A stretch of DNA of 64,000 nt. It comes from Actinomadura craniellae. GTDB taxonomy: Bacteria > Actinomycetota > Actinomycetes > Streptosporangiales > Streptosporangiaceae. A model generated the notes under the pieces. That model was given only the letters and a program-made list of their open reading frames with translations. It did no database searches and had not been told where the DNA came from. Every line of letters starts with the position of its first letter. Position 1 is the first letter of the stretch. The position numbers and the translations under genes were made by a program. Shown here piece after piece: positions 25,932 to 34,374 of the stretch. The stretch is taken from contig NZ_QLYX01000017.1 in the NCBI RefSeq assembly GCF_003289645.1, positions 1 through 64,000 of the forward strand, given 5' to 3'.

Positions 25932-25979
25932 ACGCGTCGGGCGGGGCCGGACTCGAAGGTCCGACCCCGCCCGACGCGT
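25932..25979 (-). terminator. strong hairpin terminator
   Basis: ACGCGTCGGGCGGGG pairs perfectly over 15 bp with CCCCGCCCGACGCGT, extended by CGGA/TCCG after one mismatch, with a small loop. It begins 4 bp beyond the stop of the zinc-ribbon gene on the minus strand. The rest of 25708-25982 shows no gene. Confidence 0.8.
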
Positions 25980-25982
25980 CGA

Positions 25983-26252
25983 TCAGGTCGAGAAGAGCAT
26001 GTGGAAGACGCTCTTCTGCCGGTGGTGCCCGTAGTGGTGGTGGTGCTGCTGCTGCGCACCCCATCCGGGAGCCGGAGCGGCGGGGGCGGCCGGAGCGGCG
26101 GGCGGGGGCTGCATGTACTGGTTCTGCATACGGGTCAGCGCTTCGAGCTCGCCGTAGTCGAGGAAGATCCCCCGGCACATCTCACACTGCTCGATGTGGA
26201 CACCGTTGCGGTCATACGTCCGCATCGTGCCACGACACTTGGGGCACTGCAT
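25983..26252 (-). CDS. zf-TFIIB zinc-ribbon protein
   Basis: An 89-residue protein whose N-terminal half is a zf-TFIIB-type ribbon: CPKCRGTM and CEMCRGIFLDYGELEAL give four Cys ligands. An Ala/Pro linker and a His-rich tail (GAQQQHHHHYGHHRQK) follow. The tail could bind metal. The C terminus ends FHMLFST. Such short proteins are common in actinobacteria with no defined role. A strong terminator follows directly. Confidence 0.85.
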   Translation of the reverse strand: MQCPKCRGTMRTYDRNGVHIEQCEMCRGIFLDYGELEALTRMQNQYMQPPPAAPAAPAAPAPGWGAQQQHHHHYGHHRQKSVFHMLFST

Positions 26253-26300
26253 CGGTTCGTCATCCTTCCTGGCGGATCCCCGGATTGACCCAATCTAGCG

Positions 26301-27191
26301 TCAGGGGCCCACTTCGCTACGGGTGATTCTGCTGCACGTGTCAACCAACGCGGTCTCGAACTCGTCAAGTGGCCGGCCTTCGTCCAGCGCATATAGGACG
26401 CTGGTGGCGGCGATTTGGATCGCCAGAGTTCGTGCCGGTATGTCGAGGGTCGTCCACGGGTCGCCCGAGCCGGGCACCGCCCGGCCGCCCGCGGCCCGGT
26501 AGGCGCCCAGAAAGCGGGCCCACTCGTCGGGCGGCAGCACCCCCGCCGAGAACAGCGCCGCGGCCCGGGCCAGGTCCCAGGCCGGATCGCCCCACCCGAG
26601 GTCGTCGACGTCGATCAGCCGCCAGCCCTGCCCCGGCGGGCGGACGAGCTGCCCCAGATGCCAGTCGCCATGGATGATCGCGGTGCCGGGCGGCGGCGGT
26701 GCCTCGCCCCGCAGCCAGCCGGGCAGGGTGGCGAACGCGCGGCGGATCTCGGTCGCCGCCGGGCCGCCGGGCAGCCGGCCCACCGTCCGGGCCGCCTTGC
26801 CGACCCCACCCCAGTACGGCGGCGGGGGGTCCAGCGCGTCCGCGGGGAGCGCATGCAGCCGGGCCAGGATGCGCCCGGCCTCCTCCCACGGCGGGTCGTC
26901 CGGGCTGACGGCCGCCCCGTAGGGCCAGACGCTGACCAGCCGGCCGGCGACCCGCGCGGGCTCGCCCAGCGGCACCACCAGGACGTCCCGCAGCGCCGGG
27001 TGCGCGGCCGCGCGCAGCCGCGCACCCAACTCGCCCGGATCCTTGTCCGCGCGGTGGGCCTTGACCGCCAGGTCGCCCACCCGGACGACCAGGGCGCCCC
27101 GGCGGTCGGCGAGCAGCACCGGCTCGCCGTCCGGAGCCGCCCCCGCGGCCCGGCCGATCGCGGTCAGCTCGGCCAGCAGCCCGTCGTTCAC
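26301..27191 (-). CDS. aminoglycoside-phosphotransferase-like kinase
   Basis: A 296-residue APH/choline-kinase-fold phosphotransferase. The catalytic Brenner motif is HGDWHLGQL, and the metal-binding aspartate follows in IDVDDLGWGDPAWDLARAA. The N-lobe Lys is in DLAVKAH. The family covers small-molecule kinases, among them aminoglycoside, macrolide and maltose kinases; the substrate cannot be determined. A resistance role should not be assumed: no resistance neighbours are seen. Confidence 0.88.
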   Translation of the reverse strand: MNDGLLAELTAIGRAAGAAPDGEPVLLADRRGALVVRVGDLAVKAHRADKDPGELGARLRAAAHPALRDVLVVPLGEPARVAGRLVSVWPYGAAVSPDDPPWEEAGRILARLHALPADALDPPPPYWGGVGKAARTVGRLPGGPAATEIRRAFATLPGWLRGEAPPPPGTAIIHGDWHLGQLVRPPGQGWRLIDVDDLGWGDPAWDLARAAALFSAGVLPPDEWARFLGAYRAAGGRAVPGSGDPWTTLDIPARTLAIQIAATSVLYALDEGRPLDEFETALVDTCSRITRSEVGP

Positions 27192-27469
27192 CGGTGCCGC
27201 ACCCGTTCGCCGCCCGTCCCGCTCACTCGGCTCATCGGATCAGTGTCCCAGCCCGCCTGACCGCTTCGCCGCGAAAAACCGGTTGCCCGCACGGGCGCCC
27301 GCCGGGCATCCTCGATCCCGGACGCACATAGAGCACACCGCACGGGGAGGGGCCGGCATGAGCAGCCACAGTCGAATGTCCGACGACCTCCCCGGCCCCG
27401 GGTGAACTGACGCGTTCCTGCGCGCCGCCCGCGGACCCGAGGTCCGGCCGGGCGGTTTCTCGTTTCCCA

Positions 27470-27554
27470 GGAGGGTTGGCCGAGCGGTAAGGCAGCGGTT
27501 TGCTACGCCGTCGTCGGGGTGACACCCGCGCGAGTTCGAATCTCGCACCCTCCG
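27470..27554 (+). tRNA. tRNA-Ser (GCT)
   Basis: An 85-nt class II tRNA. Acceptor GGAGGGT pairs with ACCCTCC; D-stem GCC/GGC with T8 and A14 present; anticodon loop TTGCTAC carries GCT (reads AGC/AGU); long variable arm; T-arm GCGAG-TTCGAAT-CTCGC; discriminator G. CCA is not encoded. The anticodon stem contains two G-U-type pairs. Confidence 0.92.
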
Positions 27555-27555
27555 C

Positions 27556-27628
27556 GGCGGGTAGGGACGCTGGCGCGTCCGACGGTCTCATAAGCCGTTC
27601 CAGGTGGGTTCGATTCCCACACCCGCTA
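27556..27628 (+). tRNA. atypical tRNA with CAT anticodon (Met-like)
   Basis: A 73-nt cloverleaf starting one base after tRNA-Ser. Acceptor GGCGGGT/ACCCGCT with a G1-U72 wobble; D-stem GGAC/GTCC; anticodon stem ACGGT/GCCGT with loop CTCATAA; T-arm GTGGG-TTCGATT-CCCAC; discriminator A. Position 8 is A and 14 is G instead of the near-universal U8 and A14. It may be elongator tRNA-Met, tRNA-Ile2 (CAT read after lysidine modification) or a tRNA mimic. CCA is not encoded. Confidence 0.7.
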
Positions 27629-27671
27629 CGAGCCCAAGCAGTGCTCGGCTCAGGCGGTGCTCGCTCGGTCG

Positions 27672-28688
27672 CTAGGCCGACTCCCGGACGACCAGATGGG
27701 TGTGGACGACCACGTGGGCCCGCTCGTGCTCCTCGCCGCGGATCCGGGCGACGAGCAGCCGCACCATCTCCCGCCCCATCCGCTCGGTCGGCTGGTGGAC
27801 GGAGGTCAGCGGCGGATCGGTGCGCCGCGCCCCGGCCGAGTCCTCGAAGCCGACCACGGCCACGTCGCCGGGCACGGTACGGCCCCGCTCCTTCAGGGCC
27901 CCCAGCGCGCCGATCGCCATGTTGTCGGAGGCGACGAACACCGCGTCCAGGCCGGGGTCGAGGTCGAGTAGTTCGTGCATCGCACGGCGGCCGTCGGCCT
28001 CGCTGAAGTCGCCGTGCACGACCAGCTCGGCCCGTCCGGCCAGGGCCCGCCGGTATCCGGCGAGCCGGTCGATGCCGACGCCCATGTCCGCCGGCCCGGC
28101 GATGGTGGCGATGCGGCCGCGCCCCTGCGCCACCAGGTGGGCCACCGCCTGGTACGCGCCGCCCTCGTTGTCGGCGTCGACGTAGCTCATCCGGGCGGTG
28201 TCGGACCCGATCGGCCGGCCGCCGAGCACGGTGGGCACGCCGCTGTCCTCCAGCCGGTGGGGCAGCGGGTCGTCGCCGTGCAGCGAGATCAGCAGCACGC
28301 CGTCGACGTGGTGCCCGGTGAGGTAGTGCTCCAGCCGCTCGCGGTCGCGGGCCGACTGGGCGAGGGTGAACAGGAGTTGCAGCCCGGTGTCGTTGAGCGC
28401 GGAGCTGATGCCCCGGATGATCTCGGCGAAGTAGGGCTCCTCGAACAGCCGCCGCTCGCCCTCCGACAGCACCAGCGCCACCGTGTCGGTGCGCCGGGTG
28501 ACCAGCGCACGGGCCGCCCGGTTCGGCACGTAGCCCAGTTCCTTGATGGCCCGCAGGACCGCCTCGCGGGCCTGCGGGCTCACCTTCGGCGAGCCGTTGA
28601 CGACCCGGGAGACCGTGCCCCGGCCGACCCCGGCCCGGGCCGCGACCTGCTCCAGCGTGGGACGCGTCGCGGACTCCCGCGCCGTCAT
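27672..28688 (-). CDS. LacI-family repressor (CebR-like)
   Basis: A 338-residue LacI/GalR regulator. The N-terminal helix-turn-helix is TLEQVAARAGVGRGTVSRVVNG, with the minor-groove hinge helix RAARALV. The periplasmic-binding-like core includes GFEDSAGARRTDPPLTSV. It sits beside a beta-glucosidase and a sugar ABC operon. The two perfect TGGGAGCGCTCCCA palindromes around 33.4-33.6 kb equal the CebR consensus of Streptomyces, so this protein probably senses cellobiose or cello-oligosaccharides. That operator link is inference. Confidence 0.9.
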   Translation of the reverse strand: MTARESATRPTLEQVAARAGVGRGTVSRVVNGSPKVSPQAREAVLRAIKELGYVPNRAARALVTRRTDTVALVLSEGERRLFEEPYFAEIIRGISSALNDTGLQLLFTLAQSARDRERLEHYLTGHHVDGVLLISLHGDDPLPHRLEDSGVPTVLGGRPIGSDTARMSYVDADNEGGAYQAVAHLVAQGRGRIATIAGPADMGVGIDRLAGYRRALAGRAELVVHGDFSEADGRRAMHELLDLDPGLDAVFVASDNMAIGALGALKERGRTVPGDVAVVGFEDSAGARRTDPPLTSVHQPTERMGREMVRLLVARIRGEEHERAHVVVHTHLVVRESA

Positions 28689-28712
28689 CGCTTCCTCCCC
28701 CGTACCGTGTGT

Positions 28713-30146
28713 TCAGAGCGTGCCGCCCGGCAGCCCGCCGCTCCGGATGACCTGTGCGTACCATGCCGCGCTGTCCTTGGGCACGCGGCGCTGCGTCGCG
28801 TAGTCAACGTAGACCAGCCCGAAACGCTTGGAGTATCCCCAGGCCCATTCGTAATTGTCCATCAACGACCAGGTGAAGTACCCCCGCAACGGGACCCCCG
28901 CCCCGATGGCGCCGTGGCAGACCCGCAGGTGCGCGTCGAGGTACCGGATCCGCTCGATGTCGTGGACGGCGCCGTCGCCGTCGAGCTCGTCGTCGTAGCC
29001 CGCCCCGTTCTCGGTGATGTACAGCGGGACGGCCGGGTAGTCGCGGTGCAGCCGGGTCAGCACCTCCGCCAGCCCCGTCTCGTCGATCTCCCAGCCCATT
29101 CCGGTGACCGGCCGTCCCGCGGGGACGAACCGGACGTGGTCGGCGCCGACCCAGGGGGAGACGGAGGAGAACGGTGACGACACCGCCTGGGTCGCCTCGC
29201 CCGGTAGGCCCGACACCGTGTGCCGGCTGTAGTAGTTGACGCCCAGCAGGTCGATCGGTGCGTTGATCGCGGCCAGGTCGCCGTCGCGGACGTGCTCGGC
29301 GAAGCCGTACGGGGCCAGGTCCGCCAGCAGGTCGTCGGGGTACCGGCCGAGCAGCAGCGGGTCGAGGAAGAGCCGGTTCTGCATGCCGTCGATCCGCCGG
29401 GCCGCGTCCAGGTCCTCGGGCGCGTCCGTCTGCGGGGAGACCGCGTACAGGTTGACCGCCGGGCCCACCCGGACGCCCGGGCGGTCGGCGCGCATGGCCG
29501 AGACGGCCAGGCCGTGCCCCAGCAGCAGGTGGTGGGCGGCGGCCAGCGCGGCGGCGGGCTCCCGGCGGCCGGGCGCGTGCTCGCCCGAGGCGTAGCCGAG
29601 GAAAGCCGCGCACCACGGCTCGTTGACGGTCATCCAGTTCCCGACCCGGTCGCCCAGCGCGCCGTGCACCAGCGCCGCGTACTCGGCGAACCGGTGCGCG
29701 GTGTCGCGTTCGGGCCAGCCGCCCCGGTCCTCCAGCGGCTGCGGCAGGTCCCAGTGGTACAGCGTCGGCCATGGCTGGACGCCGGCCGCCAGCAGCGTGT
29801 CGACCAGCCGGGAGTAGAAGTCCAGCCCCGCCTGGTTGGCCGGGCCGGACCCCGCGGGCTGGATCCTCGGCCAGGCCACCGAGAACCGGTACGCGGTCAG
29901 CCCCAGGTCGGCCATCATCGCGACGTCCTGGGGGAAGCGGTGGTAGTGGTCAACGGCCACGTCCCCGTTCTCGCCGTTCAGCACGGCGCCGGGAACGGTG
30001 GCGAAGGTGTCCCAGATCGACCGGCCCCGGCCGCCCTCGGCGGTCGCTCCCTCGATCTGGTACGCCGCGGTCGCGGCCCCCCACAGGAAACCGGTGGGGA
30101 AGCGCGTCGTGAGTTCGGTCGGCCGGGGCGATGCGTTGGCAGTCAC
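28713..30146 (-). CDS. GH1 beta-glucosidase
   Basis: A family 1 glycoside hydrolase of about 477 residues that cleaves cellobiose and beta-glucosides to glucose, retaining mechanism. N-terminal [18 protein letters not shown]; acid/base Glu in [15 protein letters not shown]; nucleophile Glu in [12 protein letters not shown]-terminal [20 protein letters not shown]. No signal peptide, so it works on imported sugar, which suits its place last in the ABC operon. GTG start overlaps the permease stop (GTGA). Confidence 0.95.
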   Translation of the reverse strand: MTANASPRPTELTTRFPTGFLWGAATAAYQIEGATAEGGRGRSIWDTFATVPGAVLNGENGDVAVDHYHRFPQDVAMMADLGLTAYRFSVAWPRIQPAGSGPANQAGLDFYSRLVDTLLAAGVQPWPTLYHWDLPQPLEDRGGWPERDTAHRFAEYAALVHGALGDRVGNWMTVNEPWCAAFLGYASGEHAPGRREPAAALAAAHHLLLGHGLAVSAMRADRPGVRVGPAVNLYAVSPQTDAPEDLDAARRIDGMQNRLFLDPLLLGRYPDDLLADLAPYGFAEHVRDGDLAAINAPIDLLGVNYYSRHTVSGLPGEATQAVSSPFSSVSPWVGADHVRFVPAGRPVTGMGWEIDETGLAEVLTRLHRDYPAVPLYITENGAGYDDELDGDGAVHDIERIRYLDAHLRVCHGAIGAGVPLRGYFTWSLMDNYEWAWGYSKRFGLVYVDYATQRRVPKDSAAWYAQVIRSGGLPGGTL

Positions 30147-31015
30147 GCTTTGATGGCACCTTCCATGATGCCGCCGATGATCTGGCGGCTGAACACGATG
30201 AACACGACGAGGAGCGGCAGTGTCGCCACCGCGGTTCCGGCGAACATGAGGGTGTAGTCCTGGAAGTGGGCGTTGGCGAGCTGCTTGATCGACAGCTGCA
30301 CCGTGGGGTTGTCGGGTTCGAGCACGGCCAGCGGCCACATGAACTCGTTCCAGGTCTGCATGAAGGTGAACAGGCCGAGCACCCCGGCGGCCGGCCGCAG
30401 CGCGGGCAGCACGACGCTCCAGTAGATGCGGAAGGTCGAGCAGCCGTCGACGCGGGCGGCCTCGATCAGCTCGTCCGGCACCGCCGACGCGGCGTACTGC
30501 CGCATCATGAAGACCCCGAACCCGGTGACCAGGAACGGCACGATGATCGACTGGAGCTCGCCGTTCCAGCCGAGCTTGATCATGATCAGGTACAGCGGGA
30601 TGACGCCCATCTGCACCGGGATCATCATCGTGGCGATGATCGTCAGCAGCAGCGCGTTCCGGCCGCGGAAGCGCAGCTTGGCGAAGGCGAACCCGGCCAG
30701 GCTGGCGAAGAACACCGTCGAGATGGTGATCACCGACGCCGCGATCGCGGAGTTGACCAGCCCCGTGGCGAAGAACGCGTCCGGGTTGGCGAACAGCCGC
30801 TCCACGTTCTCGCCGAAGTGCGTGCCGGGGGTCACCGGCGGGGGGACGTCGCTGACGATCTCGTTGGTCCGGGTCGCCACGACCAGCATCCAGTAGATCG
30901 GGAAGACCGACAGGACCAGCGCGATCACCAGGGTGAGGTAGGTGAGCGGGCTGGCCTCCCAGAGCCCACGGAACCGGCCGGCCCGCCGGACGTTGAACGG
31001 AGCGGGCGCGGTCAT
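30143..31015 (-). CDS. sugar ABC permease, MalG type
   Basis: A 290-residue inner-membrane permease subunit of a carbohydrate ABC importer, CUT1 family. There are six helices starting with [21 protein letters not shown]. The EAA loop, which contacts the ATPase, is [26 protein letters not shown] overlaps the stop of the partner permease (ATGA), and its own stop overlaps the glucosidase start, giving strict translational coupling. Confidence 0.94.
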   Translation of the reverse strand: MTAPAPFNVRRAGRFRGLWEASPLTYLTLVIALVLSVFPIYWMLVVATRTNEIVSDVPPPVTPGTHFGENVERLFANPDAFFATGLVNSAIAASVITISTVFFASLAGFAFAKLRFRGRNALLLTIIATMMIPVQMGVIPLYLIMIKLGWNGELQSIIVPFLVTGFGVFMMRQYAASAVPDELIEAARVDGCSTFRIYWSVVLPALRPAAGVLGLFTFMQTWNEFMWPLAVLEPDNPTVQLSIKQLANAHFQDYTLMFAGTAVATLPLLVVFIVFSRQIIGGIMEGAIKA

Positions 31016-31986
31016 CGCGTGCCTCCCATGCGCCGGATGAACAGGAAGTTGAGCAGGGAGAACACGATGATCATCAGGAAGAGCACCCAGGCCACGGCGG
31101 CGCCGTACCCGTAGTCGTCGCCGCGGAAGGAGTGCTCGAACATGTACATGGCGACCGTCTGGTACTGGCCCACCGGCCCGCCGTTCATCTCGCCGCTGCC
31201 ATACAGCACCGGCTCGGTGAACAGCTGCAGCCCACCGATCGTGGAGATGATGACCGTGAAGATGATGGTCGGCCGCAGCATCGGCACCGTGATCTGCCAG
31301 AACTGGCGGCGCCGGGACGCCCCGTCGATCGCCGCGGCCTCGTACAGGTCCCGGGGGATCGCCTGCATGGCGGCCAGGTAGATCAGCGCGTTGTAGCCGG
31401 TCCACCGCCAGTCGACCATGCTGGAGACGGCCACCCAGGACCAGTAGCGGTCGGCCTGCCAGTCGATCGGATCGACGCCCACCAGGCCGAGCAGCCAGTT
31501 GACCATGCCGTAGTCGTGCGCGTAGAGCTGGGTGAAGACGATCGCCACGGCCGCGGTCGAGGTGACCAGCGGGGCGATCATCCCCATCCGGAACAGCAGC
31601 CCGCCGCGCATCCGCCGGTTCAGCGCGTTGGCGGCCAGCAGCGCGAGCAGCAGCTGCGGGACGGTCGACAGGGCGAACATGCCGAGCGTGTTGACGACCG
31701 AGTTCCAGAACGCCTCGTCGGCGAGCAGCTCCCGGTAGTTCTGCAGGCCGAGCCACTGCCGCAGCCCCGAGGCCAGCTCCCAGTCGTGCAGCGACACCCA
31801 GAGCGTGTAGCCCAGCGGGAACGCGCCGAAGACCAGGAAGACGGCGTAGAAGGGGGAGATCAGCAGGTAGGGCGAGACCTTCATGTCCAGCCGGGCGAGC
31901 CGGCCGCGCCAGGTCGGGCGGGACGGGGGCGGCGCGGGGACCTTGGCCCGCCGCCGGCCCGGCGCCGGGCGTACGTCGAGGCCCAT
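31012..31986 (-). CDS. sugar ABC permease, MalF type
   Basis: The first permease of the CUT1 importer, 324 residues. The basic N tail is followed by [20 protein letters not shown] and five more helices; the EAA loop is [26 protein letters not shown] 31986 follows AAAGGA at a 7-bp spacing; the open frame extends 14 codons further but lacks a ribosome site. A GC-rich hairpin separates it from the binding protein gene upstream, which would allow more binding protein than permease. Confidence 0.94.
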   Translation of the reverse strand: MGLDVRPAPGRRRAKVPAPPPSRPTWRGRLARLDMKVSPYLLISPFYAVFLVFGAFPLGYTLWVSLHDWELASGLRQWLGLQNYRELLADEAFWNSVVNTLGMFALSTVPQLLLALLAANALNRRMRGGLLFRMGMIAPLVTSTAAVAIVFTQLYAHDYGMVNWLLGLVGVDPIDWQADRYWSWVAVSSMVDWRWTGYNALIYLAAMQAIPRDLYEAAAIDGASRRRQFWQITVPMLRPTIIFTVIISTIGGLQLFTEPVLYGSGEMNGGPVGQYQTVAMYMFEHSFRGDDYGYGAAVAWVLFLMIIVFSLLNFLFIRRMGGTR

Positions 31987-32034
31987 CGGGCGTCCTTTCA
32001 CAGGGGGAACGGAGCGAAGCGGCGGCATGCACCG

Positions 32035-32067
32035 CCCCCGGCCCGGACTCGGTGTCCGGGCCGGGGG
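32035..32067 (-). terminator. intercistronic hairpin (attenuator)
   Basis: CCCCCGGCCCGGAC (32035-32048) is a perfect complement of GTCCGGGCCGGGGG (32054-32067) with a five-base loop. It lies between the binding protein gene and the permeases, a usual site for partial termination or mRNA-stabilising hairpins that raise binding-protein levels. Confidence 0.7.
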
Positions 32068-32073
32068 CTGGGG

Positions 32074-33381
32074 CTACCGGGCGGCCTGCCGCGCCGCCTC
32101 GATGGCCTTCTGCCAGGCCTCTTCGGGCTTGACCTTGCCTTGGCCGACGCCGGTCATGACGTCCTCGACCTTCTCCCGGACGTCCTCGTTCTTGGGCGCC
32201 AGATGCACCGGCTTCACCTGCGCGGCGGCGGTACCGAAGATCTTGCCGATCGGGGCGTCGCCGAAGTAGGTGCTCTTCTTGTCGGCGATCACCGGGTCGT
32301 TGTAGTACTTCGGCGCGGAGGGGAACGGGTTTTTGGCCTCGTAGGCGGCGAGCTGCCCCTCCGGGCTGCTCAGGAACTTGGCCAGGTCGGCGGCCTCCTT
32401 GGGGTGCTTGGTCTGCTTGGGCACGGCCAGCCAGGAGCCGCCCCAGTAGCCGGTGCCGCCGGGCACCGCGGCCACGTCCCACTTGCCGTTGCCGGCGGCG
32501 CCGTGGAACTCCTGGATCCCGCCGAGCATCCAGGACGGGCAGGGGATCGCGGCGAAGCCGTCACGCTGGATGCCGGAGATCCACGGCGGAGTGAAGATCT
32601 TGTGGTTGGCGGTGAGCCGCTCGGTCTGGAACCGCAGCGTGGTGTCCCAGGCGGTCTTCACCGCGGGGTTGCTGTCGAAGACCAGGGCGTTCTTGGTGTC
32701 GAAGAAGGTGTGGCCCGGGGACTTGCCGGCCTCCTGGAGGAGGATCGTCCGCATGATCGCGTGCGGGCCGTCCAGGAACCTGGTGTCGGGCATCCTGCTC
32801 TGGAACCGCTTGCCCGTCTCGAAGAAGGCGTCCCAGGTCGGCCAGAGCTTGCTGACCTCGTCGCGCTCGGTGGGCAGGCCCGCCTTCTTGAACAGGTCCT
32901 TGCGGTAGCACAGGCCGAGCGGCCCGATGTCGGTGCCCAGCCCCACGAGCTGCTTGCCGTCGGGGCTGAGGCCGGCCCGCCACTTCCAGTCCAGGAAGTT
33001 CTTCTGCAGCGCGGCGCCCCCGTGGTCGAAGAGGTTCACGAACTTGTCGCGCTGCTGCATGTAGGTGGGCAGGATGCCCTCCTCCAGGGCCACGACGTCG
33101 CCGGCGCCCTTGCCGGTGGCCATCCACTGCTGCAGCCGGGGGCGCAGGTCGTCGAGGGACGACACCTTGCGCGGCCTGATCTTGACGTTCGGGTGCGCCG
33201 CCTCGTACTGCTTGTACAGCGCCTCGTAGCCGAACTCGCCGAACGTGTCGACGGTGAGGGTGATCTTCCCTCCGCTCGATCCGTCCTGGTCTCCCCCCGA
33301 GCATGCTGATGCCGCCGCCAGGACCCCGGCCAGCACCGTCGCGACGGCGGCCGTCAGCCGGCGTCGCCCGTTGAACCTCAT
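32074..33381 (-). CDS. sugar-binding lipoprotein (CebE-like)
   Basis: An extracellular solute-binding lipoprotein, CUT1 family, 435 residues. The signal peptide ends in a lipobox LAAASAC, with the Cys at residue 27. The mature protein has the usual two-lobe binding-protein pattern (ITLTVDTFGEFGYEALYKQYE, GGTGYWGGSWLAVPKQTKHP). The operator context and GH1 gene suggest cellobiose or cello-oligosaccharide ligand; the specificity is inferred. First gene of the operon, about 30 bp downstream of a CebR-type operator. Confidence 0.93.
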   Translation of the reverse strand: MRFNGRRRLTAAVATVLAGVLAAASACSGGDQDGSSGGKITLTVDTFGEFGYEALYKQYEAAHPNVKIRPRKVSSLDDLRPRLQQWMATGKGAGDVVALEEGILPTYMQQRDKFVNLFDHGGAALQKNFLDWKWRAGLSPDGKQLVGLGTDIGPLGLCYRKDLFKKAGLPTERDEVSKLWPTWDAFFETGKRFQSRMPDTRFLDGPHAIMRTILLQEAGKSPGHTFFDTKNALVFDSNPAVKTAWDTTLRFQTERLTANHKIFTPPWISGIQRDGFAAIPCPSWMLGGIQEFHGAAGNGKWDVAAVPGGTGYWGGSWLAVPKQTKHPKEAADLAKFLSSPEGQLAAYEAKNPFPSAPKYYNDPVIADKKSTYFGDAPIGKIFGTAAAQVKPVHLAPKNEDVREKVEDVMTGVGQGKVKPEEAWQKAIEAARQAAR

Positions 33382-33412
33382 AACGGACCCCTCTCAGGTC
33401 GTCGCCTTGATA

Positions 33413-33426
33413 TGGGAGCGCTCCCA
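33413..33426 (-). promoter_or_regulatory. CebR-type operator
   Basis: A perfect palindrome TGGGAGCGCTCCCA, 32 bp upstream of the binding protein start. It is identical to the consensus for the cellobiose repressor CebR in Streptomyces. Confidence 0.9.
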
Positions 33427-33595
33427 CGAAGGGAAACCCGTGACGTGGGTCACTGTCAATGCGCCGAGATGCAACCGTTATATTCGCTCGGGCGTCAGCC
33501 TGGGCAAGGGTGGGTGATCCGCGGCCGACGCGGGGAGGCCGATCGAAGAAGGGGCTGTTACGGCGGTTCGGGACGTGGCACACTCACGACATATT

Positions 33596-33609
33596 TGGGA
33601 GCGCTCCCA
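33596..33609 (+). promoter_or_regulatory. second CebR-type operator
   Basis: A second perfect TGGGAGCGCTCCCA, 16 bp before the DUF1349 start and just 4 bp before its GGAGGAG ribosome site. A repressor bound here would block the divergent gene. Confidence 0.9.
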
Positions 33610-33625
33610 AAACGGAGGAGGGCGG

Positions 33626-34258
33626 ATGACCGACCCGATCGTGATCTCCCTACCCGGCCTGTCCGGCCTGTCCGCCCCGCCCGGCGGGCTCCGCCGGTAC
33701 GGTGCCCCGCCCGGCCGCTACCAGGCCACGGAGAGCGGCGGGCTGCGCATCGAGGCGGGCCCCCGGACGGACCTGTTCATCGACCCCGAAGGCTCCGCCG
33801 CGGCGCTGAACGCCCCCCGGCTGCTCGCCCCGCTGGAGGGCCCCTTCCTGCTCTGGACCCGGGTGACCGTGGACTTCCGCAGCACCTTCGACGCGGGCGG
33901 GCTGGTGGTGTGGGCCGGCGACCGGTGCTGGGCCAAGCACTGCCTCGAACTCTCCCCGGACGGTGTGCCGACGGTGGTGTCGGTGGTGACCCGGGGCGTC
34001 TCCGACGACTGCAACGCGTTCCCCGTCACGGACGGGCAGGTGTGGCTGCGGATCGCCCGTACCGCGGCCGCGTACGCCTGCCACGCCTCCGCCGACGGCG
34101 CCCGCTGGACCCTGGTCCGGCATTTCGCGCTGGACGGGAACGGGCCGGTCGAAGCGGGCTTCGAAGCGCAGTCGCCCCTGGGCGAGGGGTGCACCGCGAA
34201 CTTCGACGTCATCGGGCTCGAACGCCGACTGCTCACCGACGTCCGCGACGGAACCTGA
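33626..34258 (+). CDS. DUF1349 concanavalin-like protein
   Basis: A 210-residue protein of the DUF1349 family (concanavalin A-like jelly roll). Blocks: TDLFIDPEGSAAALNAPRLL, FLLWTRVTVDFRSTFDAGGLVVW, RTAAAYACHASADGARWTLVRHF and a final GLERRLLTDV. No signal peptide, so likely cytoplasmic. ATG 33626 with GGAGGAG at 33614-33620 is clearly the start. It stands under a CebR-type operator and divergent from the sugar importer, implying a role in beta-glucan sugar use, perhaps as an intracellular sugar-binding or hydrolytic helper. Confidence 0.85.
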   Translation: MTDPIVISLPGLSGLSAPPGGLRRYGAPPGRYQATESGGLRIEAGPRTDLFIDPEGSAAALNAPRLLAPLEGPFLLWTRVTVDFRSTFDAGGLVVWAGDRCWAKHCLELSPDGVPTVVSVVTRGVSDDCNAFPVTDGQVWLRIARTAAAYACHASADGARWTLVRHFALDGNGPVEAGFEAQSPLGEGCTANFDVIGLERRLLTDVRDGT

Positions 34259-34374
34259 ACCCGAGCGGTACGGCCACCGCCTCGCTCGGCTCAGCGGTGT
34301 TCACTGCCGCTTCGCCTCGCTCGTTCGCTGCGCGGCCGCTCGTTCCTCACGTCCGCTCCGCGCACTCCCTCGGC

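Noticed and set aside
26301-27191. Aminoglycoside resistance gene
   Set aside because: Only the general phosphotransferase motifs are seen, with no resistance-specific signature or mobile context.
27556-27628. Selenocysteine tRNA (TCA read)
   Set aside because: No long variable arm, normal-length acceptor; the seven-base loop centres CAT.
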